A stretch of 32,542 nucleotides of DNA from a virus. Of this stretch, positions 1 through 6,410 are shown in pieces. The stretch is from positions 1-32,542 of the IMG/VR virus record IMGVR_UViG_3300049846_002574; one strand, given 5' to 3'. Below the pieces are notes generated by a model. The model was given only the letters and a program-made list of their open reading frames with translations. It made no database searches and had not been told where the DNA came from. The position numbers and the translations under genes are program-made. Within the stretch, counting starts at the first letter, position 1. Every line of letters begins with the position of its first letter.

Positions 1-408
1 CCCGCCACTGTGATCCCGGCCCCGCCGGTGTTCCCTCAGCCGGCGGGGCCGGCGGTCGTGGCGGGCGGGAGCCCCTCATCTCCGGCGGCGCGAATCGTGC
101 CGCCATCACAACCGGAGACGGTCTCGCCAGCGGCGTCGGCCGTGAGCCTCGCGCGCCCCGCGCTTGCGCCGCCGCGGACGGAAACGCTCGACGGCCTCAG
201 GCGTCAGGCGGCGTCAATTCTCGACGCCCTCGCCACGGAGGCGAGCGCCCGGATGAGCGGACCCAACCGTGAGGTGCTGGTTCAGGGCCTTGAGGCCAAT
301 CGGGACAAGGCCAAGGCAGCGCTGATCGCGGCCGACACTGTGGCGGCGATCGAGACCATCATGCGGGCGGCCAAAATCGCCTTCGAGAGGGTCATGGGGA
401 ATGGCTGA
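1..408 (+). CDS. Partial virion-region protein, C-terminal part
   Basis: The reading frame is open to the left edge of the window, so this is probably the C-terminal part of a longer protein; a GTG at 10 is the first possible start inside the window. The visible part begins with a Pro/Ala/Ser-rich low-complexity stretch (about 60 residues), followed by a helical segment (about residues 60-130) with alternating Ala and charged residues. I do not recognise a family. Its stop overlaps the ATG of the next gene by 8 bases, which suggests translational coupling. Its place upstream of a predicted virion protein and in line with the late genes suggests a structural or ejection protein, but that is inference from position only. 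Confidence 0.5.
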   Translation, partial: PATVIPAPPVFPQPAGPAVVAGGSPSSPAARIVPPSQPETVSPAASAVSLARPALAPPRTETLDGLRRQAASILDALATEASARMSGPNREVLVQGLEANRDKAKAALIAADTVAAIETIMRAAKIAFERVMGNG

Positions 409-1582
409 CACGACCGACATTCTGCGCCGCATGCGGCGCGATGCGCAGGTCCAGACGCAAACGCCGGCGCCAGGAACCATCGGCGCGCCACCGTCGGGCA
501 GCAGCGCACCGGGCCTCGACCCGAGCCGCTATCCGCCGGTGCCGGCCCTTTATGACGGCGGCCCGCTCGTGAACGCCGCCCTTTACGGAGTGCCGGCGTC
601 GCAGCTGCCGTGGGCGGCGCCCGCTCCCGACCTCACGACGGCCGACATTGCCGACGTCGCCCGCACCCGCCAGCAGCCATGGGACGGGTCGCTCGGCGGC
701 CTCCTGCATGGGCTCAGGGACGCGATTCCCGCAAATCCCCACACGCCGCTCTCGGCCCTCAACATGGCCAGGGGCGGCCTCGACACCATGGGCAACTGGG
801 CCGCCATGGATCCGACCATGATCGGTTGGGGCGATATGCTGGCGCCGACGGGGCAGGCCGGCCTCGTCACGACCTTCATGCGACCGTCCCCAAACGTGGC
901 GGGGATGTTCATCGGCCCGCTCGCGGCCAGTCCGCACCGGCGGACGATCGAGCGGGCCCGCAATGCCATGATTGATGACGGGCTGCCCCCGGCGGAGGCC
1001 GCAAAGCGCTATGGAGTGCAGTATGATCCGCTTGCCGACGCCTTCGGCGTCTATGCCGACACGAGCGGATGGCGAGTGAGGCCGGAGGCGTTCGGGTCAG
1101 GAAGCATTTATGCGGGACCGCTTAGTCAGGTGCTGGATGCCCCGGGGCTGCATGGAATGCCGGGATTGTACGATCTGTACCCCGGGATGTCGCAAGCATC
1201 CGCAGTGGTTCGGCTGAGGCCGTCGCCAACTTCGCCAGAAGGGTTGGCTATTCCGTTCCCGCGCGGCGGGCTGTCCAGTGTCGAGGCAACAGCTCACGAT
1301 CCGGAGATGCTGCTCGATATTCTGCGCCACGAGGTGGCAGGGCACGGGGTGGACTTTGCCGAGCTCCGCAGGCAGCGACTTACGGCGATGAGCAAGGGAT
1401 TGCCGTACTTCCAGACTCCGGTGGAGATCTCGGCGCGGCGGGCGCATCTGGCGCCGCACTACAACGACGCGCTGCTTTCCGGGGCGCTGCCGTGGTCCGC
1501 GATCGACGTCTGGCGACACCCCACCCAGCCGCTGTTCGATCAGTGGCTGGCCGCCGCGGCTCCGCCGGGGGCCAGACGGTAA
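401..1582 (+). CDS. Probable virion-associated protein with HExxxH motif
   Basis: A 393-residue protein of unknown family. The N-terminal 100 residues are rich in Pro, Ala and Gly. Residues 310-315 read HEVAGH inside LRHEVAGHGVD, which looks like a metalloprotease zinc helix but has one residue too many for the canonical HExxH spacing, so catalysis is uncertain. The middle part (residues 175-215) contains ERARNAMIDDGLPPAEAAKRYGV-like helix text typical of proteins carried with phage ejection or polyvalent modules. It starts at the ATG that overlaps the preceding stop by 8 bases, with a GAGAGGG-like ribosome site upstream. It is the last gene of the late block before the lysis region. The 3' end overlaps a minus-strand gene by 43 bases. 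Structural or ejected role is inferred from position. Confidence 0.65.
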   Translation: MADTTDILRRMRRDAQVQTQTPAPGTIGAPPSGSSAPGLDPSRYPPVPALYDGGPLVNAALYGVPASQLPWAAPAPDLTTADIADVARTRQQPWDGSLGGLLHGLRDAIPANPHTPLSALNMARGGLDTMGNWAAMDPTMIGWGDMLAPTGQAGLVTTFMRPSPNVAGMFIGPLAASPHRRTIERARNAMIDDGLPPAEAAKRYGVQYDPLADAFGVYADTSGWRVRPEAFGSGSIYAGPLSQVLDAPGLHGMPGLYDLYPGMSQASAVVRLRPSPTSPEGLAIPFPRGGLSSVEATAHDPEMLLDILRHEVAGHGVDFAELRRQRLTAMSKGLPYFQTPVEISARRAHLAPHYNDALLSGALPWSAIDVWRHPTQPLFDQWLAAAAPPGARR

Positions 1583-1836
1583 CCGAGTGCGCGGAGGTCA
1601 ATGGACCTGACCGCGACGATGTAGAGCACCCGGCCCGGAAAACTCCGATGCTCCCAGCTGTCGAGGACATCCGTGGCGAGATCCGGTCGGGCCTTGATGA
1701 CGGCGGCCGCCTCCTCGGACGAGTGGGCTGTCAATCCGGTTGAATCGATGATGCGGTCAAAGACGGGGTACGGCAGGTCTCGCGGGGTGGTGGTGAGGAC
1801 GATCTCGCCGCAGGTGCCAGCGTCGGTGTTAGTCAT
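1540..1836 (-). CDS. Small unknown protein, opposite to late operon
   Basis: A 98-residue protein not matching any family I recognise. The case for it being real is a very strong ribosome site (AAGGAGGG, 7 nt before the ATG) and a balanced amino-acid composition with a plausible fold: a beta-rich N-terminus, then an acidic helix around SSEEAAAVIKARPDLA. It runs against the late genes, between the virion block and the outer-membrane protein, and overlaps the end of the upstream plus-strand gene by 43 bases tail to tail. An independently oriented single gene in a late operon is the usual arrangement of a phage moron (a gene expressed from the prophage), but I cannot identify a convincing -35/-10 pair upstream, so this is inference. 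Confidence 0.6.
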   Translation of the reverse strand: MTNTDAGTCGEIVLTTTPRDLPYPVFDRIIDSTGLTAHSSEEAAAVIKARPDLATDVLDSWEHRSFPGRVLYIVAVRSIDLRALGYRLAPGGAAAASH

Positions 1837-1958
1837 GACCTATCCCTCCTTGAGCTGATCGAAGCATAGCACAATTGGGTCGGCCAAGCCACCGGAATTG
1901 GCGTTGTGTGATGTCGCGTGCGTGACCCGTAACCACTTGAAACAACGAGGTTAATGTC

Positions 1959-2537
1959 ATGCGCCTGCTGCTCGTGCTGGCCGTCATCGCGGCCACCAGC
2001 CTGCCCGCCGCCGCCGACACGCCCGACCGCCGCATCACCTGCGGCGGCGAGGTCTCGGGCGGCTACGCCATTGCCCGGGCTCGCGTCGCCGGGGCAACCG
2101 CCGGTGCCCTCGACTTCGCCGCCGATGGCGTCCTTCTCGCGCTCGGCGGCGAGTGTCACATGGCCGTGGGGAAGATCACCGCCGGCGCGCTCGCGCGCTA
2201 CCACGTCGGCAAGGCCGAGACCCGAGTCGAGGACGTCACTCTGGAGATCGAGGGTCTCTGGACGGTTGCCGGCCGTCTCGGTTGGCAGATCCAGCCGACG
2301 ACGACCTTCTACGGGATTATCGGGTGGTCCGGGGCCACGACAGGAGCCACCGGACTGGCCGACCGTCGTCTGCAGGGACTCGCGACCGGACTCGGCATCG
2401 ACACCCGTCTTGTCGGCCCGACGCTGCTGCGGTTCGAGTGGACCCGTCACGATTTCCGCGGCGTCGCCATTGAGGACGCAAGGCTGTCGCCGGTCCTCAA
2501 CCTCATCCGTGCGGGTGTCGTCATCGAGCTCAACTGA
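1959..2537 (+). CDS. Outer-membrane beta-barrel protein
   Basis: A 192-residue secreted protein. Residues 1-20 form a classical signal peptide (MRLLLVLAVIAATSLPAAA, then DTP), with Ala-X-Ala before the likely cleavage point. The mature part shows repeated alternating hydrophobic/polar strands separated by short turns (for example GLWTVAGRLGWQI and TTFYGIIGWSG) and ends with a hydrophobic strand, AGVVIEL plus Asn, as in small eight-strand outer-membrane barrels. A pair of Cys residues (about 28 and 65) could form a disulfide. The start has an ACGAGG ribosome site. The stop overlaps the endolysin ATG by one base (TGATG). Known phage outer-membrane proteins (the Lom type) change the surface of the lysogen; here the function is inferred and co-expression with the lysis genes is suggested by the overlap. 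Confidence 0.65.
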   Translation: MRLLLVLAVIAATSLPAAADTPDRRITCGGEVSGGYAIARARVAGATAGALDFAADGVLLALGGECHMAVGKITAGALARYHVGKAETRVEDVTLEIEGLWTVAGRLGWQIQPTTTFYGIIGWSGATTGATGLADRRLQGLATGLGIDTRLVGPTLLRFEWTRHDFRGVAIEDARLSPVLNLIRAGVVIELN

Positions 2538-3448
2538 TGGCCGACACCTTCGACGCCTGCCTCGCCCAGACCTTGCGGCACGAGGGCGGGTATTCGGATG
2601 ATCCGCACGACCCGGGCGGACCGACCATGCGCGGGATCACGCACAGGGTGTATGACGCCTGGCGGGACGCGCACGGGGAGCCGCGCCGGGATGTGCGGGC
2701 CATAACCGCGGACGAGGTCGCTCGCATCTACCGCAGCCAGTACTGGGAGGCGGTGTCCGGCGACGCCCTGCCTCCTGGGATCGATCTCGCCGTGTTCGAC
2801 TTCAGCGTTAACTCCGGTCCCGCCCGGGCGATCAAGGCCCTGCAGCGGGCGATCGGGGTTGCTGCCGACGGGCATATCGGCGCGGTGACGCTCACCGCGG
2901 CGCATGCCGCCGACCCGGTCGACACCATCACCAGGATCATGGACGAGCGGCTGGTGTTCCTGCGCCAGCTCCGACATTTCTGGCGCTTCGGGCGCGGCTG
3001 GACGCGGCGGGTCGAGGATGTGCGCGAGTGCGCCCTCGACATGGTGCATACCGGCGGTGAGACCCGAGGATCGAGCCGTGCGGACGCGGCCACTCACCCG
3101 CTTGGTCTCAGCCTCATGGTGGCGGCCAAGGCGCCGGAGCCGGCCGGGGACGCCACCGCACCGAACGCGAGCGCCAAGGCGGTTGTCGCGGCGGCGCCGG
3201 AGACGATGGCGCAGTCCAAGACCGCATGGGCCTCGCTCGCCGGGGCCCTTGGCGGCATCGCCCTGCTGCTCCAGCAGATCAACATGATTGGCCGGGAGCT
3301 CATGCAAGCGGCGACGACGGCCCGCGGCCTGCGCCTCGATGCTGGCGCCGTCGCGTCGAACCCCTGGCTCTGGGTCGGGCTGATCCCTGTGTGGGCGTGC
3401 CTTTTCATTTGGCTGGAACGGCGGCGGAAAATCCGGGAGGGAGCATGA
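2537..3448 (+). CDS. Endolysin, GH108 family, with C-terminal membrane segments
   Basis: Peptidoglycan-cleaving lysozyme (N-acetylmuramidase, ZliS-like). The N-terminal GH108 domain is clear: RHEGGY at residues 14-19 carries the catalytic Glu16, followed by DDPHDPGGPTMRGIT, which is typical of the family. Residues about 90-130 (DFSVNSGPARAIKALQRAIG and DGHIGAVTL) match the associated peptidoglycan-binding segment. After an Ala/Pro-rich linker there are two hydrophobic segments, about residues 232-252 and 276-293, the last followed by a basic tail (ERRRKIREG). With 303 residues it is longer than a soluble GH108 enzyme (about 180); the addition may anchor it in the membrane or provide holin-like activity. 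It overlaps the upstream stop by one base and the next gene by 4 bases (ATGA), forming the core of the lysis cassette. Confidence 0.88.
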   Translation: MADTFDACLAQTLRHEGGYSDDPHDPGGPTMRGITHRVYDAWRDAHGEPRRDVRAITADEVARIYRSQYWEAVSGDALPPGIDLAVFDFSVNSGPARAIKALQRAIGVAADGHIGAVTLTAAHAADPVDTITRIMDERLVFLRQLRHFWRFGRGWTRRVEDVRECALDMVHTGGETRGSSRADAATHPLGLSLMVAAKAPEPAGDATAPNASAKAVVAAAPETMAQSKTAWASLAGALGGIALLLQQINMIGRELMQAATTARGLRLDAGAVASNPWLWVGLIPVWACLFIWLERRRKIREGA

Positions 3449-3666
3449 TGATCGGGGGACTGCTCGCCTCGTGGCTGGCGCGGCTCACCGGCGGGGCGCT
3501 GGGACCGCTTGTCAAGTCGGGCGCGCTGGCGCTTCTCGTCGCTGGCGCGATCATCGGGTCGCTCTGGTGGCTCAGGGCCGACGCCCGTCACGATGAGCGG
3601 CTCGTCTGCGTCGCGGCAGCGACAGCCGCCAAGTCGGCCGCGGATCTGGCCGCGGCGAAGGCGTGA
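3445..3666 (+). CDS. Inner-membrane spanin (Rz-like), N-terminal part before a frameshift
   Basis: A 73-residue product with one transmembrane helix (about residues 24-44: SGALALLVAGAIIGSLWWL) and then the beginning of an Ala-rich periplasmic helix that stops abruptly at a TGA (3664-3666). The helix continues in the +1 frame (next entry). An intact reading of the two parts would give about 146 residues, the usual size of an Rz-type spanin. The start overlaps the endolysin stop (ATGA). Spanins link the inner and outer membranes and complete lysis by fusing them. Either the gene is broken by an indel, the sequence contains an error, or ribosomes shift frame; the stop context GCG-TGA-G is not a strong known slip site. 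Confidence 0.7.
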   Translation: MMIGGLLASWLARLTGGALGPLVKSGALALLVAGAIIGSLWWLRADARHDERLVCVAAATAAKSAADLAAAKA

Positions 3667-3886
3667 GGCGGCGCTGAGGGCCGATGCGGCGGCGCTGAAG
3701 GCCGAGATCCGTGCGCGCGCCGCCGATCTGGAAGCATCCGAACTCGCGCTCAAGCAGCTGCGGACCGACATCGAGGAGATACGACGTGAGCCACCGAAAG
3801 CGGACAATGACGTGGTTTTTGGTCCCGGCGATCCTGTGTTCCGGCTGCGCCCTGGGTCCTCCGCCGCCGCCGGAAAAAAGAAGTGA
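3665..3886 (+). CDS. Spanin (Rz-like), C-terminal coiled-coil part in +1 frame
   Basis: Immediately after the TGA that ends the preceding piece, the +1 frame reads a long Ala/Glu/Arg-rich coiled coil (EAALRADAAALKAEIRARA and onward to KQLRTDIEEIRR), then a short tail ending in GKKK. This is the periplasmic coiled coil expected of an Rz-type spanin. No good independent start codon with a ribosome site is seen, so it is probably made only as a continuation of the upstream piece. The last 100 bases overlap the lipoprotein spanin gene in another frame, which is the classical Rz/Rz1 arrangement and argues that both parts originally formed one gene. Confidence 0.6.
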   Translation, partial: EAALRADAAALKAEIRARAADLEASELALKQLRTDIEEIRREPPKADNDVVFGPGDPVFRLRPGSSAAAGKKK

Positions 3887-4124
3887 GACGGAGGCGGAGC
3901 TGATCGAGCGCATTCGTGCACGCTGCCCCACCCTCCCGGCGGCAGACCGGGAGATTCTCCGGCGGGCTCACGCGACCGCGAAAGCACCGCTCGGCAAGGC
4001 GCAGCTGCGCGTCTGGATCGGGGAGTTGCATCTGGATGCAGCCGAGAAGGCGGCCGCGGGCGAGCGGATCGCGAATATGTACGACCGGTGTCTCGGTGTG
4101 ACGTCGGGTGCGTCGACGAGCTGA
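3786..4124 (+). CDS. Outer-membrane lipoprotein spanin (Rz1-like)
   Basis: A 112-residue lipoprotein if started at the GTG at 3786, which has a GAGGAG ribosome site 7 nt upstream; an in-frame ATG at 3807 is the alternative. The N-terminus is basic (SHRKRT), then a hydrophobic stretch ending in the lipobox LCSGC with the lipidated Cys at residue 21, then a proline run (GPPPPPEK) as in Rz1 proteins. The mature part is helical and contains three further Cys residues or pairs (for example RARC and DRC). It begins inside the coiled-coil part of the inner-membrane spanin in a different frame. Length exceeds that of lambda Rz1, so it is an overlapping rather than fully embedded partner. Expected to sit in the outer membrane and pair with the inner spanin. 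Confidence 0.75.
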   Translation: MSHRKRTMTWFLVPAILCSGCALGPPPPPEKRSETEAELIERIRARCPTLPAADREILRRAHATAKAPLGKAQLRVWIGELHLDAAEKAAAGERIANMYDRCLGVTSGASTS

Positions 4125-4143
4125 TGAGGACCTGGCATGCGCG

Positions 4144-4434
4144 ATGAGCAAGAGAAGCGCGATGCGCAAGAGACGCGAGCGGCTCTCGGCCTCGTGGCCG
4201 CCGCCCTTTCCCAAGAATCATCCGACGTCGCTGGACTGGCGCGTCACGCGACTCGAGGAGCACGTGGACGAGATCCTCGAGCGCCCGTCGCTGCCGGACG
4301 TGGGGGGATGGCCCTGGATGCGGATCATCGGCGTTCTGCTGTTGCTCGGGCTCGGCGCCCGGGGCCATCTGTCGTGGGAGCAGGTGGCGCAGCTCGTGGG
4401 GCGGATGTTCGGGCTTTCGTCACCCGGGGGCTGA
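4144..4434 (+). CDS. Small membrane protein, holin candidate
   Basis: A 96-residue protein: a basic N-terminus (SKRSAMRKRRERL), a short amphipathic helix (DWRVTRLEEHVDEILERP), one transmembrane helix (about residues 60-74, MRIIGVLLLLGLGA) and a short C-terminal amphipathic helix. Third-position GC is highest in this frame from about 4200 on. The start is uncertain: the ATG at 4144 lacks a well-spaced ribosome site, and an ATG at 4137 in another frame has a better one (GAGG) but soon enters implausible sequence. Position at the end of the lysis cassette suggests a holin or lysis accessory. The alternative frame later encodes a hydrophobic stretch (4440-4535) without a credible start. Confidence 0.5.
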   Translation: MSKRSAMRKRRERLSASWPPPFPKNHPTSLDWRVTRLEEHVDEILERPSLPDVGGWPWMRIIGVLLLLGLGARGHLSWEQVAQLVGRMFGLSSPGG

Positions 4435-4538
4435 GCAGTCGGTGGCTGTGGGTAGCGCTGATTGTATGGGCCGTTTCAGGCCTGATCCGATCCGGCGCGC
4501 TTACCGGCCCGATCGCGGCCCTTCATCTGGCGATTTAG

Positions 4539-4554
4539 GATCGCGGACGCGATC
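4539..4554. repeat. Short palindrome in the gap after the lysis genes
   Basis: GATCGCG-GA-CGCGATC, a perfect 7-bp inverted repeat, is the only feature I see in the 258-base gap 4435-4692 between the convergent lysis and early-left operons. There is no T run after it, so it is not a textbook terminator, though ending transcription from both sides would make sense here. A hydrophobic reading frame (4440-4538) crosses the gap but has no credible start. Confidence 0.35.
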
Positions 4555-4692
4555 TAGCCGGTCCAACCAGTGATACCATGCGATTGCGGCACGCCGTTTT
4601 CGAGCCCACCTTTCCATCAGGCGTTTATACGCCAACTCTCGGCGCGTTCCCAATTCATGTTCAACCCGCCCTATCGTCACCGCCGCGCCTCC

Positions 4693-5247
4693 TCAGTTAT
4701 TCCGGCCGCTCGGGCCGAACGTCCTGTAGTACCGCGTCATCGCCCACCCCTGTGGACCTGCCTGGACCGCGTCCGCGTTGGTCCTGTGCCGCACCAGGTC
4801 AAACCACACGGCCCGGGCCCGCTCGACAACCTCAGGCGGAAACGTCTTCGGCGGGCGGCCCGACTGATCCCGAGATCGAGGCGCCCGACCGGCATGCGTC
4901 AACGCCTCGATCGCGTCGGCGATCATATCATCCCGCTCGGCTTTGGTGGCTGTCGATCGCCCGCTGTCCACCTCGATTATGTGGGCCCCCCTGGCCTCGA
5001 TCGCGCGGATTGCCGCCCACAGCGCGAGCCGCGGACGGTCGGCTGTGCGCAGCTTGGGCGGCGCCAAAACGTGGAGCCGGACGACGGCGACGGCCTCGCC
5101 GCGCCGGAGAGAGCGGATCAGCGCGTCGAGCGTCTCCGGCCCATCGCCCTCGACGTAGACGCGCTCGCGCGGCACGCCGTGCTCGGCGAGGCCGGCGATC
5201 TGGCCGGCCGCCGAGAAGCGGCTGAGGGGGCGGACGTAGCCGTGCAT
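4693..5247 (-). CDS. Resolvase-like protein (serine recombinase fold, catalysis doubtful)
   Basis: From the ATG at 5247 (GGAG 8 nt upstream) the protein has 184 residues; a GTG at 5256 is an alternative start. The first 75 residues follow the pattern of a serine-recombinase catalytic domain: GYVRPLSRF in the place of YARVS, an Asp/Gly/Glu stretch, LDALIRSLRRGEAVAVVRLHVLA in the place of the GD-vvV-RLDRL segment. The usual Arg after the DRL motif is missing, so activity is doubtful. The C-terminus (SGRPPKTFPPEVVERARAVW, later RYYRTFGPSGR) resembles a DNA-binding helix-turn-helix tail. It is the last gene of the early-left operon. A nine-codon ORF with its own GAGGAG site (5253-5282, minus) overlaps the ribosome site and could couple translation. 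Confidence 0.6.
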   Translation of the reverse strand: MHGYVRPLSRFSAAGQIAGLAEHGVPRERVYVEGDGPETLDALIRSLRRGEAVAVVRLHVLAPPKLRTADRPRLALWAAIRAIEARGAHIIEVDSGRSTATKAERDDMIADAIEALTHAGRAPRSRDQSGRPPKTFPPEVVERARAVWFDLVRHRTNADAVQAGPQGWAMTRYYRTFGPSGRNN

Positions 5248-5357
5248 GTTGGTCACTCCGGTTCCATCGCCAGCCGCCGCATGTCGGCTCCTCTATGGGC
5301 GGACGTATCCCTAATGCGGGCTGTCGATTTCATTTTATCATAATGCCCGAATGCCTA

Positions 5358-5386
5358 TTGACAGTCAAGTGATGATGCGCTATATT
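5358..5386 (+). promoter_or_regulatory. Consensus sigma-70-type promoter
   Basis: TTGACA (5358-5363), exactly 17 bases, then TATATT (5381-5386), in an unusually AT-rich island. It points at the gene starting at 5438, giving a predicted leader of about 45 nt. It is the best promoter match in the window by eye. Confidence 0.75.
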
Positions 5387-5437
5387 TGGATCATCAGCCC
5401 GGCGCCTCGCGGGACACTCAGGGGCGGAGACAGGCAG

Positions 5438-5704
5438 ATGGCAACCCACCCCCACCGCAACACTCGCAATGCCGAGGACAAGTACGCGACGGTGCTCGTG
5501 CAAGCGAGCGGTCGCAGGTACCATGCCGATGGATGGAGCAGCAGGGCGGAGCCCCTGTTTCGCGTTTGGGTTGAGGCAGCCTCCTACGCCGATATGCTGC
5601 GGCAGGCCGAGGGGTTTCGGCGCACAGCCGGGCCCGGATGCCTCCGCCACGGGGACGAGGAGGTCGAGAGCGTAGTCGTGCTCAATCAGCGCCGCGTCGT
5701 CTAA
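5438..5704 (+). CDS. Small unknown protein with its own promoter, moron candidate
   Basis: An 88-residue basic protein beginning at the ATG at 5438, preceded by GGCGGAGACAGGC as ribosome site; an upstream in-frame ATG at 5351 lies before the predicted transcription start and is rejected. The sequence contains a compact alpha/beta region (KYATVLVQASGRRYHADGW, then LFRVWVEAASYADMLRQAEGF) but no family I recognise. It is the only plus-strand gene inside the minus-strand early-left operon and is served by a near-consensus promoter at 5358-5386. Its end overlaps the end of the methyltransferase gene by 4 bases. This is the classical layout of a moron expressed from the prophage, so a host-benefit or superinfection-related role is possible; function is unknown. 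Confidence 0.7.
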   Translation: MATHPHRNTRNAEDKYATVLVQASGRRYHADGWSSRAEPLFRVWVEAASYADMLRQAEGFRRTAGPGCLRHGDEEVESVVVLNQRRVV

Positions 5705-6138
5705 ACCGCCGAACAACAAGGGTGCTCCGACTCAGCGAATCTACGTTTGAGGGCGAGTAACCGGTCAGCTCCGCGAGTGCGCAGCCGAGGTGAGTTCTCA
5801 AATCCGATCCAACGAGCGCCGGTCTCCCGTGCAAGTCGGATGGCGTCGAGATAGTAGCGGGAGCTGGCGCCGTCGATACCGGCTCCGCGAGTGTTGGCGG
5901 AGCTGATGTCGGTGCAGGGCGGGGAGGCGAGGAGGAGATCGATAGCCCCGCGGCGCGCGGTGAGTCTCGCGCCGTCGAGACTAGCGACGTCGTGGTAGAG
6001 GATGGCATCGGGCCAGCGCTCCAGGTAACGCGCACGCTTCCAGTCGTCCCACTCGCACGCCCACGCGACGTCGACGCCATTGTGATGGCAGGCGATCTCC
6101 CACCCGCCGATGCCGGCAAAAAGGACGGCGGCGCGCAT
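5701..6138 (-). CDS. C5 cytosine DNA methyltransferase, truncated
   Basis: Residues 1-13 (MRAAVLFAGIGGWE) are motif I, the S-adenosylmethionine-binding loop; residues 71-77 (ASPPCTD) carry the catalytic Cys75 of motif IV; residues 113-116 (FENS) are motif VI. The SPPCTDISSANTRG wording is typical of phage-type C5 methyltransferases. At 145 residues the protein lacks the target-recognition domain and motifs VIII-X, which normally add 100-200 residues. The C-terminus turns into basic sequence (ALKRRFAESEHPCCSAV) and runs into the plus-strand gene, suggesting that the 3' end was lost by recombination when that gene was inserted. Likely inactive alone. The start abuts the stop of the upstream gene. 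Confidence 0.8.
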   Translation of the reverse strand: MRAAVLFAGIGGWEIACHHNGVDVAWACEWDDWKRARYLERWPDAILYHDVASLDGARLTARRGAIDLLLASPPCTDISSANTRGAGIDGASSRYYLDAIRLARETGARWIGFENSPRLRTRGADRLLALKRRFAESEHPCCSAV

Positions 6139-6387
6139 TTACTCGCGCTCGGCAATGCTAAGCGCGGCTTCGACCTCCTCCTGAAACCGGCTCCCAAGCG
6201 GCGTCGTTTTCCACGTCGTCACGTCGTCGATCCGCTTCAGCAGGGCGCGGAGGGCCTCGATCTCGTCGGCTGCCTCGTTCGCCAACCGGCAGATGCAATC
6301 TTTGTGTTCCGGGGTGTACGGCGCGTGGTTGCAGGCCGTGTTGCGAAGGCGGTCGAGAAGCGGATCTGACATCCCACGCTGCTCCAT
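6139..6387 (-). CDS. Small unknown early protein
   Basis: An 82-residue, mostly helical acidic protein with three Cys/His positions (ACNHAPYTPEHKDCICRL) that could bind metal, then a helix (ANEAADEIEALRALLKRIDD). No family recognised. The ATG at 6387 has a GAGGGGG ribosome site 6 nt upstream, better than the in-frame ATG at 6372. Its TAA directly adjoins the methyltransferase ATG, so the two are probably co-translated. Confidence 0.6.
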   Translation of the reverse strand: MEQRGMSDPLLDRLRNTACNHAPYTPEHKDCICRLANEAADEIEALRALLKRIDDVTTWKTTPLGSRFQEEVEAALSIAERE

Positions 6388-6410
6388 TTATGCCCCCTCA
6401 GCAAGCTGGT

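Noticed and set aside
3094-4368. Long minus-strand frame (about 424 residues) over the lysis genes
   Set aside because: Arg/Pro/Ser-rich content without any domain, lying exactly across well-supported plus-strand lysis genes. It is an antisense shadow.
4137-4538. Alternative frame over the last lysis gene, with a good ribosome site and a hydrophobic end (4440-4535)
   Set aside because: The middle is Arg/Gly/Ala-rich and implausible and third-position GC favours the other frame. It remains possible that the hydrophobic end is a relic of a membrane protein, but no start serves it.
5330-5719. Minus-strand ORF of 129 residues opposite the moron candidate
   Set aside because: No ribosome site, and the plus-strand gene has a consensus promoter, a ribosome site and a more protein-like composition.
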